Below are positions 15,460 through 24,400 of a stretch of 36,280 nt of DNA, one piece after another (the stretch's first letter is position 1; the number at the start of each line of letters is the position of its first letter). Below the pieces are notes generated by a model that ran no database searches, had not been told where the DNA came from, and saw nothing but the letters and a program-made list of their open reading frames with translations. The position numbers and the translations under genes were made by a program. Source of the stretch: Prevotella sp. (lineage in GTDB: Bacteria > Bacteroidota > Bacteroidia > Bacteroidales > Bacteroidaceae); contig JAFZSR010000090.1 in assembly GCA_017619275.1 (NCBI GenBank), positions 70,945-107,224 on the forward strand. Direction: 5' to 3'.

Positions 15460-16689
15460 TCACTTGACAACGATTTTCTTTCCGCTCTCAATGTACACGC
15501 CCTTCTGCTTGCTGTTCACCTTCCGGCCTTGCAAGTCGTATGTTCCTTTGTCTTGATAATTACGGTTATTTGTTTCCGTAATACCCGTGGCCTTGCTGTC
15601 CACAGTCATGCTGAGTCGTGCCTCGGCGGAATATGCCACATCGTCCAGTTCAAAGTATCCTCGGAAAGCCTTCGTGGTGTTGCTACCCGTGCAGAACCAC
15701 AGTCGGTCGTTGTTCAGGAAGAGTGAGTTCACGGGCAGGTCGGCCACCGTGTAAGTGCCGGTGAAGTAGCCGTACTTGCGTCCCACCTTCACCTCCACGT
15801 ATGGGTCTACGAGCTTTCCTTTGCTGTTGCGCTCCGGCGCGAGGTCCACGCCGTCAACGGTGAAATCCGTCAGACCCTCTGCCACTCTGATGAGGTATGG
15901 CACGTTTTTCTCGATGGTCGTAGCCCCCTCTGTGAAGGTCAGCTTCACATTGTCGCCGTCCACCTCCCAGTCGGTGAACTCCGCAATCCGCACACCAGTA
16001 CCGAAGGCTGTCGTCACCTGGGCCTCCGTCATGCTGAAAGGTAGACACAGTGTGTTCCACACGCCAGCCACAATGCTACGTTTCACCAAAACGTCCACGC
16101 CCTCCGCATCATCGGGTGCGCTGGTGGCGTTCTCGTCCAATTCCACGCGGGTTTGGGCAGAGGCAACGATGGTCACCGTGGTTTCCACAAGGTTTGTCTG
16201 GTAGAACTTCGAGATGTCCGACTCCGTCAAGGTGATGTCTTCCAAACGGATGGAGTAGTCGCCTTCCTCCATGTTGGCGTCAACGTTCACCCTCAGGGTG
16301 GCTATCTCACCGTCCGTACCAGTGAAGGTTTCTGGGTACTGTGAGCTGCAGAGGAAAAGGATGGACCCATTGGGCTGTTCGCTGAACGTCAGGTCGTGCT
16401 CGTCCTCGTCAGGGAGGCGGCTCGGGTTCAATGCGCCTTGGATGCGGCCCTTGTCGCTCTTCACAGCCGTCATGCCTTCCGGCAGGAATAGGTTGAACTG
16501 GAAACCGCGAATTGCAGCCGTGTTCTTCATTTTGATGGAGAGGGTAATCTCCGTGCCGGGCGATGCCGAGAACGGCGTGATGTAAACCACGTTCTCAATG
16601 TTGCTCACGTCGGTGTTGTCGGCGTATGCCCCGTTCCAAAATCCTGCGCTCAGCAGGACGATTGTCAATAATAGTTTTTTCATGTTCAT
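15460..16689 (-). CDS. Secreted cohesin-like protein with sorting-type tail
   Basis: The 409-residue protein has a signal peptide (about 1-24, ending AYA); ATG codons at 16689 and 16683 are both possible. Residues about 30-180 form a cohesin-like beta-sandwich with IRGFQFNLFLPEG and LPDEDEHDLTFSEQPNGSI, closely matching the module in the three larger upstream neighbours. A second beta-rich domain (about 190-375, VAGVWNTLCLPFSMTEAQV) is of a type often found in Prevotella surface proteins. The ending YDLQGRKVNSKQKGVYIESG plus a basic tail resembles C-terminal sorting domains of the type IX secretion route. It lacks the dockerin-like repeats of its neighbours, so it could be the anchored member of the set. 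The function is inferred only. Confidence 0.7.
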   Translation of the reverse strand: MNMKKLLLTIVLLSAGFWNGAYADNTDVSNIENVVYITPFSASPGTEITLSIKMKNTAAIRGFQFNLFLPEGMTAVKSDKGRIQGALNPSRLPDEDEHDLTFSEQPNGSILFLCSSQYPETFTGTDGEIATLRVNVDANMEEGDYSIRLEDITLTESDISKFYQTNLVETTVTIVASAQTRVELDENATSAPDDAEGVDVLVKRSIVAGVWNTLCLPFSMTEAQVTTAFGTGVRIAEFTDWEVDGDNVKLTFTEGATTIEKNVPYLIRVAEGLTDFTVDGVDLAPERNSKGKLVDPYVEVKVGRKYGYFTGTYTVADLPVNSLFLNNDRLWFCTGSNTTKAFRGYFELDDVAYSAEARLSMTVDSKATGITETNNRNYQDKGTYDLQGRKVNSKQKGVYIESGKKIVVK

Positions 16690-16723
16690 TATTTTTTTGT
16701 TTGTTACGTTTTTTTCTTCAACA

Positions 16724-16741
16724 ACGAGTTAATTTACTCGT
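16724..16741 (-). terminator. Small hairpin between two surface genes
   Basis: ACGAGT (16724-16729) pairs with ACTCGT (16736-16741) around a 6-base loop, 13 bases after the stop of the 16754 gene. There is no T-run after it on the minus strand, so it is at best an attenuating or processing site. Confidence 0.3.
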
Positions 16742-16753
16742 CCTATTCGTCGT

Positions 16754-19108
16754 TTACTGGGGTTCCTTCATGTCCGTTTTTCTTCTTGCCGTGGCGTTGT
16801 TGTTTCCTGTGATGCTGCCCGTGTGGATGATGTTGGCCACGCCCGTATAGTCACGCACGTCGATGACGTTGTTCTCGTCCACGTCGGCGGCCTTCAGGTT
16901 GAATCCCGTTGGCGTCATCCCGTGTATGTGGTTGGCCACGCCGATATAGTCGAGCACGTTCACGATGCAGTCGTTGTTGATGTCGCCCGGCTCATAGTCC
17001 ACGATGGTCAGTGTCGACCGCACGAGGTCAGTCTCATAGAACTTCGAGATGTCAGTCTCGTTCAGTACCATATTCTTCAACTCGATGGGATAGTCGCCCT
17101 CTGCCATCGTCTCCGCTATGTTGACGGTCAGGGTGGCCACCTCGCCGTTGTTTCCTGTGAACACCTCGTCGTATTGCGAGCCGCAGAGGAAGCGGATGGC
17201 ACCGTCAGGCTGCTCGCTGAAGGTCAGCGTGTGCTCGTCCTCATCGGGCAGACGGCCAGGACTAAGCTGCCCCAGTATCTTACCCTTCGCCGACTTCGCC
17301 ACCGTTACGCCCTCAGGCAGGTAGAGGTCAAACTGGAAGCCGCGTATCGGAGCCGAGTTCTTCATCTTCAACGAAATGGTGGCTTGTGTACCGCACCGTG
17401 CCTCCATGTTCTCGATGTAGATAAGGTTGTCAAACTGCGAGATGTTTGAAGGCTCCACGAACTCTAAAATCTCCTTGAACTCCTTCCAATAGTTAGCCGC
17501 CTCGTATGCAGCCCTACAGCCGACAGGGACATAGAGTGTTACATTTTCCCTATTCCAGAATGAATAATTGGCTATGCTCACAGGCGTTTCCATCAAGGTC
17601 ATCACCGAGGTCAGGCCGCTACAGCCACAGAAAGCATAGTTACCGATGCTCGTCACGCTTGAAGGGATGGTCACCGAGGTCAGCCCACTGCAGCCTTGGA
17701 AAGCCCCGAAACCGATGCTCGTCACGCCCTCAGATATGGTCACCGAAGTCAGGCCGCTGCAGCCATCGAAAGCAAAGTCATTGATGCTCGTCACGCTCGA
17801 AGGGATGGTCACCGAGGTCAGACCGCGACAGCCACCGAAAGCGTATGAACCGATGTTCGTTACACTCGAAGGGATGGTCACCGAGGTCAGGCCGCTGCAG
17901 CCAGAGAAAGTAGAGATATCGATGCTCGTCACACTTGAGGGGATGGCCACCGAGGTCAGGCCGCTGCAGCCTTGGAAAGCACTGAAACCGATGCTCGTCA
18001 CGCTCGAAGGGATGGTTACTGAGGTCAGGCAGCCGCAGCCTTGGAAAGCCCCGCCACCGATGCTTGTCACACTCGATGGGACGGTCACCGAGGTCAGGCC
18101 GCTACAGCCAGAGAGAGCAAACTGACCGATGCTCGTCACACTTGAGGGAATGGTCACCGAGGTCAGGTCGCTGCAGCCAGAGAAAGCAGAGTTACCGATG
18201 CTCGTCACCGTGTTAGGGATGATGGTATTCTTGCAACCAGCAATCAATTTGTTGGTTGCCGTTTCAATGATGGCTTTGCAATTGTTTCGTGAGTCATAGT
18301 TGCTGTTACCTCCATCAACGGTGATAGAAGTCAGACCGCAGCAGCCAGCGAAAGCGGACCAACCGATGTTCGTCACGCTTGAAGGGATGTTCACCGAGGT
18401 CAGGCCGCTACAATTAGAGAAAGCGTAGTTACCGATGCTCGTCACGCTTGAAGGGATGGTCACCGAGGTCAGGCCGCTACAGCCAGAGAAAGCAGAGGAA
18501 CCGATGCTTGTCACCGTGTTGGAGATGGCAGTGTTCTTGCAACCGGCAATCATTTTATTGGTCGCCGTTTCAATGATGGCTTTACAATTGTTGCGTGAAT
18601 CATAATTGCTGTTACCTTCATTAACGGTGATGGAGGTCAGGCCGCTGCAGCCTCCGAAAGCACTTTCACCAATGGCCGTCACGCTCGAAGGGATGGCTAC
18701 AGAGTTCAGGCCACTGCAGCCAGAGAAAGCAGAGGTGCCGATGGTCGTCACGCTTGAAGGAATGGTCACCGAGGTCAGGCCACTGCAGCCAGAGAAAGCA
18801 TTCTGGCTGATACTCGTCACACTGGACGGAATGGCCACCGAGGTCAGGCTGCCGCAGTTATAGAAAGCATAGCCACCGATGCTCGTCACGGGATAACTGT
18901 TTCCATCGTAGGTGACACTCTCTGGAATCATCACATCACCAGAATAATAGCCTTTGTGGGTAACAGACAACTCCGTGTGGTCATTTGTCCAATTGTAATA
19001 GATGGTTACGCCATCTTCATTGGCCACCTCGACGTCATAGGCTAAAGCCTTGACTCCGACCATGCTCAAGAGCAGGCTGAGCAGGAATGTTATGCGTAGT
19101 TGCTTCAT
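16754..19108 (-). CDS. BspA-type LRR surface protein with cohesin and dockerin modules (copy 1)
   Basis: I start the gene at ATG 19108 (MKQLRITFLLSLLLSMVGVK), giving 784 residues; a TTG two codons earlier is less likely. After the signal peptide, residues about 50-535 are built from roughly twenty 23-residue leucine-rich units of the form GCSGLTSVTIPSSVTSIG, the BspA/LRR_5 type linked to host or bacterial adhesion. Residues about 553-700 are a cohesin-like domain (IRGFQFDLYLPEGVTVAKSA). Residues about 705-765 hold two dockerin-like calcium-loop segments, DINNDCIVNVLDY and ADVDENNVIDVRDY. The first loop has Cys where Gly is usual. There is no sorting tail. It begins 22 bases after the next copy and is probably in the same operon. 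Confidence 0.85.
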   Translation of the reverse strand: MKQLRITFLLSLLLSMVGVKALAYDVEVANEDGVTIYYNWTNDHTELSVTHKGYYSGDVMIPESVTYDGNSYPVTSIGGYAFYNCGSLTSVAIPSSVTSISQNAFSGCSGLTSVTIPSSVTTIGTSAFSGCSGLNSVAIPSSVTAIGESAFGGCSGLTSITVNEGNSNYDSRNNCKAIIETATNKMIAGCKNTAISNTVTSIGSSAFSGCSGLTSVTIPSSVTSIGNYAFSNCSGLTSVNIPSSVTNIGWSAFAGCCGLTSITVDGGNSNYDSRNNCKAIIETATNKLIAGCKNTIIPNTVTSIGNSAFSGCSDLTSVTIPSSVTSIGQFALSGCSGLTSVTVPSSVTSIGGGAFQGCGCLTSVTIPSSVTSIGFSAFQGCSGLTSVAIPSSVTSIDISTFSGCSGLTSVTIPSSVTNIGSYAFGGCRGLTSVTIPSSVTSINDFAFDGCSGLTSVTISEGVTSIGFGAFQGCSGLTSVTIPSSVTSIGNYAFCGCSGLTSVMTLMETPVSIANYSFWNRENVTLYVPVGCRAAYEAANYWKEFKEILEFVEPSNISQFDNLIYIENMEARCGTQATISLKMKNSAPIRGFQFDLYLPEGVTVAKSAKGKILGQLSPGRLPDEDEHTLTFSEQPDGAIRFLCGSQYDEVFTGNNGEVATLTVNIAETMAEGDYPIELKNMVLNETDISKFYETDLVRSTLTIVDYEPGDINNDCIVNVLDYIGVANHIHGMTPTGFNLKAADVDENNVIDVRDYTGVANIIHTGSITGNNNATARRKTDMKEPQ

Positions 19109-19130
19109 GCGCAATCTTTTTATTGTTTTC

Positions 19131-21410
19131 CTATTGTGGTTCCCTCATGTCCGTCTTTCTCCTTGCCGTGGCGTTGTTGTTCCCAGTGATGCTGCCCGTG
19201 TGGATGATGTTGGCTACGCCAGTATAGTCACGTACGTCAATGACGTTGTTCTCGTCCACGTCGGCGGCCTTCACGTTGAATCCTGTGGGCGTCATCCCGT
19301 GGATGTGGTTGGCCACGCCGATATAGTCGAGCACGTTCACGATGCAGTCGTTGTTAATGTCGCCCGGCTCGTAGTCCACGATGGTCAGTGTCGACCGCAC
19401 GAGGTCAGTCTCATAGAACTTCGAGATGTCCGTCTCGTTCAGCACCATATTCTTCAACTGAATGGGATAGTCGCCCTCTGCCATCGTCTCCGCTATGTTG
19501 ACGGTCAGGGTGGCCACCTCGCCGTCGTTTCCTGTGAACACCTCGTCGTATTGCGAGCCGCAGAGGAAGCGGATGGCGCCGTCGGGCTGCTCGCTGAACG
19601 TCAGCGTGTGCTCGTCCTCGTCGGGCAGACGGCCAGAACTGAGCAGCCCCAGTATCTTCCCCTTCGCCGACTTCGCCACCGTCACGCCCTCAGGCAGGTA
19701 CAGGTCGAACTGGAAGCCGCGAATTGGGGCCGAGTTCTTCATCTTCAGCGAAAAGATGGCTTGTGTGCCACACCATGCCTCCATGTTCTCTATATAGATA
19801 AGGTTATCCAACTGCGAGATGTCTGTAGGCTCCACGAACTCTAAAATCTCCTTGAACTCCTTCCAGTAGTCTGCAGCCTCGTAAGACGCCTTACAGCCGA
19901 AGGGGACATACAACGTCGCATTCTGTCTGTTAGTAAATGTGTTAGATTCTATGTTCACAGGTGTTTCCATTTGGACCGTTACCGAGGTCAGGCTGCTGCA
20001 GCGATAGAAAGCTTTGGCACCGATGCTCGTCACACCCTCAGGAATGGTCACCGAGGTCAGGCTGCCGCACCCCCAAAAAGCATCGTCACCGATGCTCGTC
20101 ACGCTCGAAGGGATGTTCACCGAGGTCAGACCGCTACAATTTTCGAAAGCGCTCGAACCGATACTCGTCACGCCTGGGGGAATGGTTACCGAGGTCAGGC
20201 TGCTGCAGCCATAGAAAGCACTTTTACCGATGCTCGTCACGCTGGAAGGGATGGTCACCGAGGTCAGGCCGCTGCAACGCCAGAAAGTATTGTCACTGAT
20301 GCTCGTCACGCTCGATGGGATGGTCACTGAGGACAGGCCGCTGCACCCAAAGAAAGCCCTCTTACCGATGCTCGTCACGCTCGAAGGGATGGTCACCGAG
20401 GTCAGGCCGCTACAGTTTTCGAAAGCGCTCAAACCGATGCTCGTCACACTCGCAGGGATGGTTACTGAAGTCAGGCCGCTGCAGCCTTCGAAAGCATAGA
20501 GACCGATGCTGGTTACGGTGTTGGGGATGATGGTATTCATGCAGCCGACAATCAGTGTGTTGTATGCAGTACTAATGATGGCATTGCAATTGTTTCGTGA
20601 GTCATAATTGCTGTTGCCCCCATTGACGGTGATGGAGGTCAAGCCGCTGCAGCCTCCGAAAGCTTTGGGACCGATATAGGTCACGCTCGAAGGGATGGTC
20701 ACCGAGGTGAGGCCGCTGCATTCCCAAAAAGCACCATAACCGATGCTCGTTACGCTCGATGGGATGGTTATCGAGGCCAGGCCGTTGCAGCCATTGAAAG
20801 CAGAGGAACCGATGCTTGTCACCGTGTTGGGGATGGCAGTGTTCTTGCAACCGGCAATCAATGTGTTGGTTGCCGTTTCAATGATAGCATTGCAATTGTT
20901 GCGTGAGTCATAGTTGTTGCCTGAATTTACGGCTATGGAGGTCAGGCCGCTGCATTGAGAGAAAGGATTGTCACCGATGTTAGTTACGCTGGAAGGGATG
21001 GTCACCGAGGTCAAGCCGCTACAGCCTCCGAAAGCACTTTTACCGATGCTCGTCACGCTTGAAGGAATAGTCACCGAGGTCAAGCCGCTACAGCCATAGA
21101 AAGCGGATGAACCGATGCTCGTCACGCTCGAAGGGATGTCCAACGAGGTCAGGCCACTGCAGCCCCAAAAAGCAAGGTCACCGATGCTCGTCACGGAATA
21201 ACTGTTTCCATCGTAGGTGACACTCTCTGGAATCATCACATCGCCAGAATACGATCCATTTGTAACAGACAACTCCGTGTGGTCATTTGTCCAGTTATAA
21301 TAGATGGTTACGCCATCTTCATTGGCCGCCTCGATGTCATAAGCGAAAGCTTTGACTCCAACCATGCTCAAGAGCAGGGTGAGCAGGAATGTTATGCGTA
21401 GTTGCTTCAT
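19131..21410 (-). CDS. BspA-type LRR surface protein with cohesin and dockerin modules (copy 2)
   Basis: This 759-residue paralog has the same start context (TTG CGC ATG), nearly the same signal peptide and the same N-terminal lead-in (DGVTIYYNWTNDHTELSVT) as copy 1. Leucine-rich units fill about 50-505 but are arranged in a different order. The C-terminal part is almost identical to copy 1: cohesin-like about 527-675, dockerin-like about 680-735. The nucleotide match continues through the 22-base spacer on both sides, so copies 1 and 2 are a recent tandem duplication or are kept alike by gene conversion. Long internal repeats make slippage or recombination within the LRR block likely. Confidence 0.85.
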   Translation of the reverse strand: MKQLRITFLLTLLLSMVGVKAFAYDIEAANEDGVTIYYNWTNDHTELSVTNGSYSGDVMIPESVTYDGNSYSVTSIGDLAFWGCSGLTSLDIPSSVTSIGSSAFYGCSGLTSVTIPSSVTSIGKSAFGGCSGLTSVTIPSSVTNIGDNPFSQCSGLTSIAVNSGNNYDSRNNCNAIIETATNTLIAGCKNTAIPNTVTSIGSSAFNGCNGLASITIPSSVTSIGYGAFWECSGLTSVTIPSSVTYIGPKAFGGCSGLTSITVNGGNSNYDSRNNCNAIISTAYNTLIVGCMNTIIPNTVTSIGLYAFEGCSGLTSVTIPASVTSIGLSAFENCSGLTSVTIPSSVTSIGKRAFFGCSGLSSVTIPSSVTSISDNTFWRCSGLTSVTIPSSVTSIGKSAFYGCSSLTSVTIPPGVTSIGSSAFENCSGLTSVNIPSSVTSIGDDAFWGCGSLTSVTIPEGVTSIGAKAFYRCSSLTSVTVQMETPVNIESNTFTNRQNATLYVPFGCKASYEAADYWKEFKEILEFVEPTDISQLDNLIYIENMEAWCGTQAIFSLKMKNSAPIRGFQFDLYLPEGVTVAKSAKGKILGLLSSGRLPDEDEHTLTFSEQPDGAIRFLCGSQYDEVFTGNDGEVATLTVNIAETMAEGDYPIQLKNMVLNETDISKFYETDLVRSTLTIVDYEPGDINNDCIVNVLDYIGVANHIHGMTPTGFNVKAADVDENNVIDVRDYTGVANIIHTGSITGNNNATARRKTDMREPQ

Positions 21411-21432
21411 GCGCAATCTTTTTCTTGTTTTC

Positions 21433-24400
21433 CTATTGTGGTTCCCTCATGTCCGTCTTTCTCCTTGCCGTGGCGTTGGTGTTTCCTGTGATGCTGCCCG
21501 TGTGGATGATGTTGGCCACGCCCGTGTAGTCACGCACGTCTATTACCCCGTTCACGTCCACGTCGGCGGCCTTCAATACGAATCCTGTAGGCGTTGAACC
21601 ATGGATGTGGTTGGCCACGCCGGTGTAGTCGAGCACGTTCACCGTTCCGTCACTGTTGATGTCGCCCAGGATGTAGGATATGATGGCTAAAGTTGACTTT
21701 ACGAGGGCGGTCTCATAGTATCTTGTGATGTCCGTCTCGCTCAGCACGATGCCCTTTAGCAGGAGGGGATAGTCGCCTTCTTCCATCGTCTCCGATATGT
21801 TGACCGTTAGGGTGGCTATCTCTCCGTCGTTGCCAGTGAAGACCTCATCGTATTGCGAGCCGCAGAGGAAGCGGATGGCACCGTCGGGCTGCTCGCTGAA
21901 GGTCAACGTGTGCTCATCCTCGTCGGGCAGACGGCTGGGGCTGAGCTGTCCCATAATCTTCCCCTTTGATGTTTTCGCCACCGTCACGCCAGCGGGCAGG
22001 TATAGGTCGAACTGGAAGCCACGGATCGGTGCCGAGTTCTTCATCTTCAGCGAAAGCTGGATCTGTTGTCCAGCAGAAGCTTCAATGCGTTCTATATAGA
22101 TAGTATTGTCAAGCTGGCTGATGTCGGTGTCCTCGCCAGCGGTCACCTGCCGGCTTTGGAACAGTTCAATGGCCGCGTTGATTTCGTTGGTGCATTCTAC
22201 GATGGCCTCATCGCTCATGGTGCTGGATATACGAGCCTTCACGCTGTTGATGACGGCCAGCAGCTGGGCACGCGAGCCAGCGGCATACTGCCCGATGTCT
22301 TCACCCTCTGTGCTGTTGTCGTACAGGTCTTGAGCGTAATCGACAATAGCTTGCAACTCAGCAATAGCAGCATCCTTGTTGGCCACCACCGTCACGGCGC
22401 AGATTGCACTGATGTCGCTGCCGTCGGTAGAGGTGGCAGTAATCGTTGCGGTGCCAACAGCAACGGCTGTTACCACGCCATCCTCAACAGTAGCCACGGC
22501 AGTATTGCTGCTCGTCCAGGTCAGACGCTTGTTTGAAGCTCCCATAGGCTGGATGCTGGCATTGATGGTCTCGCTCTTGCCAACGGCGATAATCATCGTG
22601 GTCTTGTCGAGGGTGATGCTGGTTACAGGATTGGCAATCGTTTCCCACACCAGATAGGGATATGACTCGCCTTCGTCGATGGCCCAGACAGACGAGAAGT
22701 CCCAGCCTATACCCTTATAGGTTTCGGCCTTCATCAGGTTGGCGGCACTCTTGGCTATTCCTTCCACAGGGTCGTCGGTTTTCGTCTGGGGAACATTGTT
22801 GAGCGACACCTGCATGGTGCTCAAGGCATAATTGGTGTTGCCTGGCTCTGCGGCACCGTTCTTGAAGCCGCCTATTACACGACTGCCCCACGAAGTTTGT
22901 GCCGTCAGCGAGAGCGTGTTGCAACAGGCAACGCTGTTGCTGAGCGAAGCGTTGGAGCCGTCCAGTTCGCCAACCACGCCGCCACCATACATCACGCCAT
23001 TTACATCACCTTTGGCATAGCATTTGTCAATGCTGCTAAAGGTATAGCCTACCAAGGCTGCAGTAAACAGTGTTCCAGTGGTATTGGCCGTGCTATAGCT
23101 GTTTTCGATAGGCGACAAAGCATAGCCCACCAAGCCGCCCGAATAGGAGTCGTTGCCGGTGGCTGCAACATTGCCTGTAGAAAACGAGAGGGTGACAGGC
23201 GTCTCAGTGTAGCCGATGAGACCACCCACATAGTTGGAAGCACCGGATGCCGTGAGACTGTTCTGTGCCGTGCATTTGCTGATTGAGCCGTCCTTGGCAT
23301 AGCCGACGAGGCCACCCACCTTGCTGCCCTCACCGCTGCTAGTGATTGTGGTGACGGCGTTGCAGGAGGTTATGGTGCAGTTCATGGCCTGGCCGGCCAC
23401 ACCGCCAACAAAGGTTGTACCTGTGATAGTGGCATCGTCAGTGATGGCGCTGATGGTGGTGTTCTCCACATAGCCAGCCAAACCGCCCACATGGCCAGTG
23501 CCTTCCACTTCACCCTTCACCGTGCAGTTCACAAGTCGACCATTGGCGTTGCGACCAATCAGGATGCCCGTATAGTCGCCGCCTTTCACCTTCTTGCCGG
23601 TAGCCACCTCAACGGTGAGGTTCTTTATTTGTCCTGCGGAGAAGTTCGAGAACAGACCGTTGTAGTTCTGTGTGGTATTCATCCAGAGTCCTGTCACCTT
23701 GTGGCCGTCGCCGTCGATGTAGGTGGCCTCGCCGCTATTGCGGCCAATGGCGGGCCAACCCTCCGTGGGGCTGTTCTCGTTGATCCACGCCGTCAGGTCG
23801 ATGTCGTTCATCAGCTTGTAGTAGCCTCGGTTCGAGGCTCCCCGCAGGTCTTCTGCCGTGTAGATGCGGTAGGGGTCGTCCTCTGTTCCACTGCCAGGAT
23901 AACCCACGGTGGTGGTGGTATAATAGGAAGGAGTCATACCCTCCACGTCGGCGTATATCTGCACCAAGGCACCGCTCTGCAAAGGTTCTGTGGAAAATGT
24001 CCAGTTGTTACCGTTGCAGGTGGTCGACACGACTTCGCGGTCTTTATAGAACAGATACACTGTTCCGCCATCGAGACTCTTGCCGTTGATGCTCGTGGCC
24101 TGCGACACAAGGTCGCTCTCTATCACGGGCGGTGCGGCCTGATACTTCTTGTAGGGGTAGCACTCCGTTTCCAGGTTGTTCCAGTTGTTGTCGAAATCCC
24201 AGCCCATCGACACGTAGGTGGCTTTCAAGCGAAGCAGCGACGGGCCGATGCTGGTGCCGTTCTGCAAGTCATCCTCCACTTCCTGCACCACACCTTGCAG
24301 AATCACCTTCGTTTGTGCTAAGGCGCGGTTGCCTTCGGATGAGCCAAGATTACCGATTTCAATATAATTGTTCTCTTTTCTACCATATACACGTCCAATA

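Noticed and set aside
17580-18890. Regularly spaced direct repeats that could be taken for a CRISPR array
   Set aside because: The 69-base period equals 23 codons and encodes leucine-rich units in frame; the repeats are imperfect and coding.
19050-19844. A 264-codon plus-strand frame, with similar ones opposite the other cohesin-dockerin ends
   Set aside because: They recur because the underlying gene ends are duplicated; they are antisense to well-supported genes.
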